Made by a program: the position numbers and the translations under genes
Source: Picochlorum sp. 'celeri'
Lineage: Eukaryota; Chlorophyta; Trebouxiophyceae
Assembly (NCBI GenBank): GCA_010909725.1
Contig: JAACMV010000030.1
Span: 1-64,000 of the forward strand
Direction: 5' to 3'
DNA: 64,000 bases
Notes under the pieces: model-generated
Told to the model about the DNA's origin: nothing
What the model saw: the letters and a program-made list of their open reading frames with translations, nothing else
Databases searched by the model: none
Shown: positions 60,799-64,000 of the stretch, piece by piece
Position numbering within the stretch: the stretch's first letter is position 1
How the letters are laid out: every line of letters begins with the position of its first letter

Positions 60799-61871
60799 AT
60801 GATAGAACCTAGTGTGCTAAAAGAGGCCGCCAGGGCCTATCTGTACGTTGGTCTATGGATTGTCCTGTCAGGCTCTGTCATCACGTACAACAAGTTCTTG
60901 TTGTCCGTAGCAGGTTTTCCATACCCAATTTCACTAACATTATGGTAAGATTCGTGGTGTTTGCGATTGAGAGTGAAAGACTGGTTCTTGCCATGACGTC
61001 GGGGCACCTTTTCTTTTGTTGCAGGCACATGTTCTCTTGTTCCAGCATAGCCTTTGTCCTAGTGCGGTCAGGAAAGGTGGAGTCCATCAATATGGACGTT
61101 AGCACATATATAAGCACCATTGTGCCGATAGGAGCCTGTTATTCTGTGACATTGTGGATTGGCAATGCAGCATACTTGTACTTGAGCGTTTCGTTCATCC
61201 AAATGCTCAAGGCACTCATGCCGGTCTCCGTCTTCACAGTGGGGTGTTTGATGGGTACTGAGAAGTTTCAGTGCTCCTCATTTTTGAATATGTGCCTCAT
61301 TGCTCTGGGGGTTGCTATTGCATCATATGGAGAGCTGAATTTCAACATGTTTGGAGTGGTGCTGCAGCTGGGTAGTATTATCGTAGAGTCTATTCGACTG
61401 GTATTAGTGCAATTACTGTTACAATCTCGGGGATTAAAATTAAATCCCATCACAACACTGTACTATGTCTCGCCATGTTGCTTTGCTTTCCTGCTGGTCC
61501 CATTCTTCAGTTTGGAATGGTTGAAGATCATGAATGATGAGGATGTTGTTATAAACCCATTCTACATGATAACGAATGCTGCAGTAGCTTTTTGTCTAAA
61601 TCTTTCTGTGTTCTTGTTGATCGGAAAGACGTCAGCCTTGACCATGAACGTGGCAGGGGTTGTGAAAGACTGGATGCTCATTGGAATATCAGTGTGGGTG
61701 TTCCACGCAGCCGTGTCGCCCATGAATATTGGTGGATATCTCATTGCCTTTTTGGCAGTGTTTTGGTACAATTATGAGAAGTATAAACGATCAAGAACGA
61801 CCATGGCAGAAAAGGTTCAGCCAATTGGTAGTGAGGAAGAAGTGCCATTGGTACCTGTGATAAAGAAATAA
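60799..61871 (+). CDS. Sugar-phosphate/phosphate translocator (TPT/NST family)
   Basis: Exons 60799-60944 and 61025-61871, intron 80 nt that rebuilds TGG (LTLWHMF); 330 residues. About ten membrane helices are seen, with family marks NKFLLSVAGFPYPISLTLWH, GNAAYLYLSVSFIQMLKALM, ALGVAIASYGELNFNMFGV and TSALTMNVAGVVKDWMLIGI. There is no plastid transit peptide. The FPYPISLTLWHM and SFIQMLKA phrases match the plant KT/KV-A-G group of the drug/metabolite transporter superfamily, mostly in Golgi or ER membranes. The C-terminus ends with a lysine signal, VIKK, fitting ER or Golgi retrieval. Confidence 0.9.
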
Positions 61872-61903
61872 AATAATAAATATTATGTACATATATTCTC
61901 TCT

Positions 61904-63214
61904 TCAATCGTCGCCCCAATCAAATAGATCAAATATAGAAGAAGAATCCTCTGGTTCCTCATCAGGCAAGGCTTGTCCAAAGTCGTCGTATTCTTCATAC
62001 AGATCACTACTGCTGTGTCCAAAGTCGTTGTCATCTCCCCACACTTCCGAGCCATCATCTTTGCCTCTCGCTAAATCATCATATTCCTCCCAAGGACGTT
62101 GCGGTGCGGTCTCATCTTGGTTGGCAGTAGCGGGCCCATCCCCTGGTGGCACAGACTCCTGATCAGCAGAAGCTGATGGAATTGGCATTGGCATTGGCAT
62201 GGGTGGGTGTATCATCGGAGACAGGATTCCAGATCCATACGAATGCCTGGAGAAGTAATCATAATCAATCGATATAGCTGCAGCAAGGGCGACCATTCTC
62301 TCGTCCACCTGAAGGGGAGATTTGACCAAGAGCTGGTTCCCACTCGTGCATGGAATGACAGCCTTTGTATCAGGGCCTAACGCGGCTTCGGGAGCTTTCA
62401 GCGTTTGCTCCGGGTACGCATTATCTAATGATCTCTGTATGAACTGGGACGCCTGTCGGGGAGTCTCGCCGAAATGGATTGCATATTTTCCTGCATCTGT
62501 GAAAATTTCCTTGCCAAATCCGGAAAAGTTCCGGTCGATGAGAGCCAATGGGCTTCCGGACTCGTCCGTCATGAGAAACTCCCAGGCTAATATTGAGGCA
62601 TCTATTCGGGCAAACTGCGTGCGATCGATGAATAAATTGTACCTCCTTCGCAATAGATGCCATTCCTGCTGGACTTCTCCAATCACAGCATCATCTGCAT
62701 CTTCTATGAGCATCGTCGATGAAATCAAATACGGAGGCCTCCTCAATTTAAAGAGTATTTCAGATCCTGTGCTGTTAAATACTGTGGCGGTGAAACCCCT
62801 CCGAGTCCTGAACAACTGCCTCATAAACACACGCCCCAAGCCACCATGCTCCTCTGCAAGAAGGGCTACTACTTGCCCTGTCTCGTCCCTAATGCTATAT
62901 TTATTCGCTTGCTCATACCCTAAAAGAACTTGACCCCACTCTACATCACGCGTGACGATCAGTGATGATCGATTGACCAGCGTAAGGGCAGACTCTGGAG
63001 CCTCTTCTTTTCTATTCACTCCATAAACCTGCCGCTGAAGCCCTTTTTTCTCATTCGCTCTCACTAATTTGCGAACTTTGCTCCGCGACTTTGATGCAAA
63101 GCCATTTTGAAACAGATTGGTTTGGTAAATACCCTCAAGAGAGTCTGGAACATGCTTCCACGTGGATTCAAAAGAAAAGATCCTTCTTACAACAGGTCGC
63201 AGTCTGTTCGACAT
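61904..63214 (-). CDS. Phospholipid scramblase-family protein
   Basis: Single exon, 436 residues from ATG 63214 (the open frame begins with an upstream GTG). The N-terminus is basic (MSNRLRPVVRRIFSFES), suggesting a mitochondrial leader. The scramblase fold covers about residues 85-270: SSLIVTRDVEWGQVLLGYEQ, then NKYSIRDETGQVVALLAEE, FRTRRGFTATVFNSTGSEIL and LIDRNFSGFGKEIFTDAGKY. It resembles the fungal/plant mitochondrial group (Aim25-like). The tail is acidic and repetitive, with an MPMPMP run and repeated EEYDD. The membrane anchor is not obvious. Convergent with the translocator (32 bp between stops). Confidence 0.8.
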   Translation of the reverse strand: MSNRLRPVVRRIFSFESTWKHVPDSLEGIYQTNLFQNGFASKSRSKVRKLVRANEKKGLQRQVYGVNRKEEAPESALTLVNRSSLIVTRDVEWGQVLLGYEQANKYSIRDETGQVVALLAEEHGGLGRVFMRQLFRTRRGFTATVFNSTGSEILFKLRRPPYLISSTMLIEDADDAVIGEVQQEWHLLRRRYNLFIDRTQFARIDASILAWEFLMTDESGSPLALIDRNFSGFGKEIFTDAGKYAIHFGETPRQASQFIQRSLDNAYPEQTLKAPEAALGPDTKAVIPCTSGNQLLVKSPLQVDERMVALAAAISIDYDYFSRHSYGSGILSPMIHPPMPMPMPIPSASADQESVPPGDGPATANQDETAPQRPWEEYDDLARGKDDGSEVWGDDNDFGHSSSDLYEEYDDFGQALPDEEPEDSSSIFDLFDWGDD

Positions 63215-63263
63215 ACTATCAACAGCGGCCACGTATCCTTCATACAGTATATATTAAATTAAA

Positions 63264-64000
63264 TTACACAGTTTCCTCGACAGTCTTTTCGGTGTACACG
63301 CCTTTTATTTCATCTTGCTGCATCCTTGGTTCCTTCCTCTCATCCAAAAGCATCTGTACCGCACCAAAATACTGCATCAGAGCCATGTCAGTCCAAGGAG
63401 CATCGAAGATACCATTGTCACCAGAGCACCAGCCAAGGTGACCACCGGTAGGGGTGACGACCAGGATGCAATTCTCATTTGCCTCCAGATGTTGACTAGG
63501 GGTTGCATGGATGGGGGCTATGGGGTCATCGTCAGCCTGAATGACCAATGTTGGCACCCTTATATCTGGTACACTCAAAGAAGAAGAGCTTTTAGCGTAA
63601 TACTCGTCTACACTAGGCCAGTCAAAGGATATTCTAGTGATGGCATCATCAAATTCTCGAATCGTCTTGGCCTTGAGAGCCTTCTCTGGATCAAACGGCT
63701 TGATTCCATCAATGGTTGCCTTTTCAAACATGGCATGGTGCTTTGAATAAATCTTCCGCAGGGATTTGGCCAAGTTCCAGTCGTATATTCTGTTGAAGCC
63801 CTTGTTGAAGTTCTTATCAGATATAGTCAAATCAAATGGGTTGCACATGACTGCTGCAGCTTGCACAGGAGTGCGGTCTCCCTCCTCTCCCAAATATCTC
63901 GTGAGAATATTAGCACCTAGCGACCATCCAGCAGCAAAAATGTGAGATGATGGGTATTTCGAGGCAATATGTGCTACAACACATCTCATGTCCCCAGTGT
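63264..64000 (-). CDS. Alpha/beta hydrolase, EMB8/ABHD1-3 type, 5' end beyond the window
   Basis: Partial: the frame is open to the window edge, leaving 244 or more C-terminal residues. The nucleophile elbow is AAGWSLGANILTRYLGEEG (Ser in GWSLG), the acid is in VIQADDDPIAP and the histidine in TPTGGHLGWCSG. CNPFDLTISDKNF and the overall order match the plant embryogenesis-associated EMB8 group and animal ABHD1/ABHD3, where ABHD3 is a phospholipase. The missing N-terminal part should hold the oxyanion strand and any membrane anchor. Confidence 0.88.
   Translation of the reverse strand, partial: TGDMRCVVAHIASKYPSSHIFAAGWSLGANILTRYLGEEGDRTPVQAAAVMCNPFDLTISDKNFNKGFNRIYDWNLAKSLRKIYSKHHAMFEKATIDGIKPFDPEKALKAKTIREFDDAITRISFDWPSVDEYYAKSSSSLSVPDIRVPTLVIQADDDPIAPIHATPSQHLEANENCILVVTPTGGHLGWCSGDNGIFDAPWTDMALMQYFGAVQMLLDERKEPRMQQDEIKGVYTEKTVEETV

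Overview
The window is nuclear DNA of a small photosynthetic eukaryote, most likely an alga with a primary plastid. Three things show this. Most genes are interrupted by one to three very short introns (about 47 to 106 nt, mostly 73 to 80) with GT..AG borders, usually near the 5' end. The proteins are typically eukaryotic (AMBRA1, SRP receptor alpha, COG2, PEX14, ATG101, FANCJ, TIPIN, uS10). Several carry plastid-type leaders without an ER signal peptide (a two-domain NFU scaffold, a lumenal pentapeptide protein, a PDZ protein). Gene spacing is very tight and convergent genes often touch or overlap at their 3' ends. I cannot name the species or be sure of the phylum.

Layout. Bases 1 to about 11,430 hold no convincing gene. 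They are an A/C-rich repeat landscape with long direct repeats (129-1780 with 6447-8120; 4541-5200 with 8121-8775), a GC-rich 165-bp tandem repeat, three tRNA-like A-box fragments, and a separate tandem array of roughly 835-bp units at 9900-11430. Bases 11,502-30,402 are ordinary gene space: ionotropic glutamate-receptor-like protein, a small plastid-type protein, CCHC-TIPIN, ALY/REF, FMC1-like, AMBRA1-like, SRP receptor alpha, taspase 1, homoserine dehydrogenase, COG2, a FAM185A-like protein, a Q-rich orphan, a PITH protein, mitochondrial uL15 and an OTU deubiquitinase.

The standout is 28,987-38,029. A 5.8-kb insertion (30,610-36,406) is flanked by two apparently identical 1,623-bp direct copies of host DNA, comprising the 3' part of uL15m and the whole OTU gene. 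The insertion encodes a Fanzor, the eukaryotic relative of TnpB RNA-guided nucleases. Its reading frame is broken by a single -1 shift at a run of seven A. The rest of the insertion is non-coding and carries about a dozen short hairpins that share the core GAGCGnAGCGA while their stems vary in a compensated way.

Bases 38,061-64,000 return to dense gene space: PEX14, 40S uS10, MCRS1-like FHA protein, a PLAT-PP2C fusion, an A20/AN1 protein, ATG101 followed after 9 bp by a tyrosine phosphatase, plastid NFU, a PDZ protein, FANCJ helicase, lumenal pentapeptide protein, a Trm11-ankyrin fusion, a DnaJ-X protein, an NSE2-like protein with a degenerate ring, an alcohol dehydrogenase, a sugar-phosphate/phosphate translocator, a scramblase-like protein and an EMB8-type hydrolase that runs off the end. 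Recurring themes are autophagy (AMBRA1, ATG101), replication-fork and DNA repair (TIPIN, FANCJ, NSE2) and organelle biogenesis (uL15m, FMC1, NFU, PEX14).
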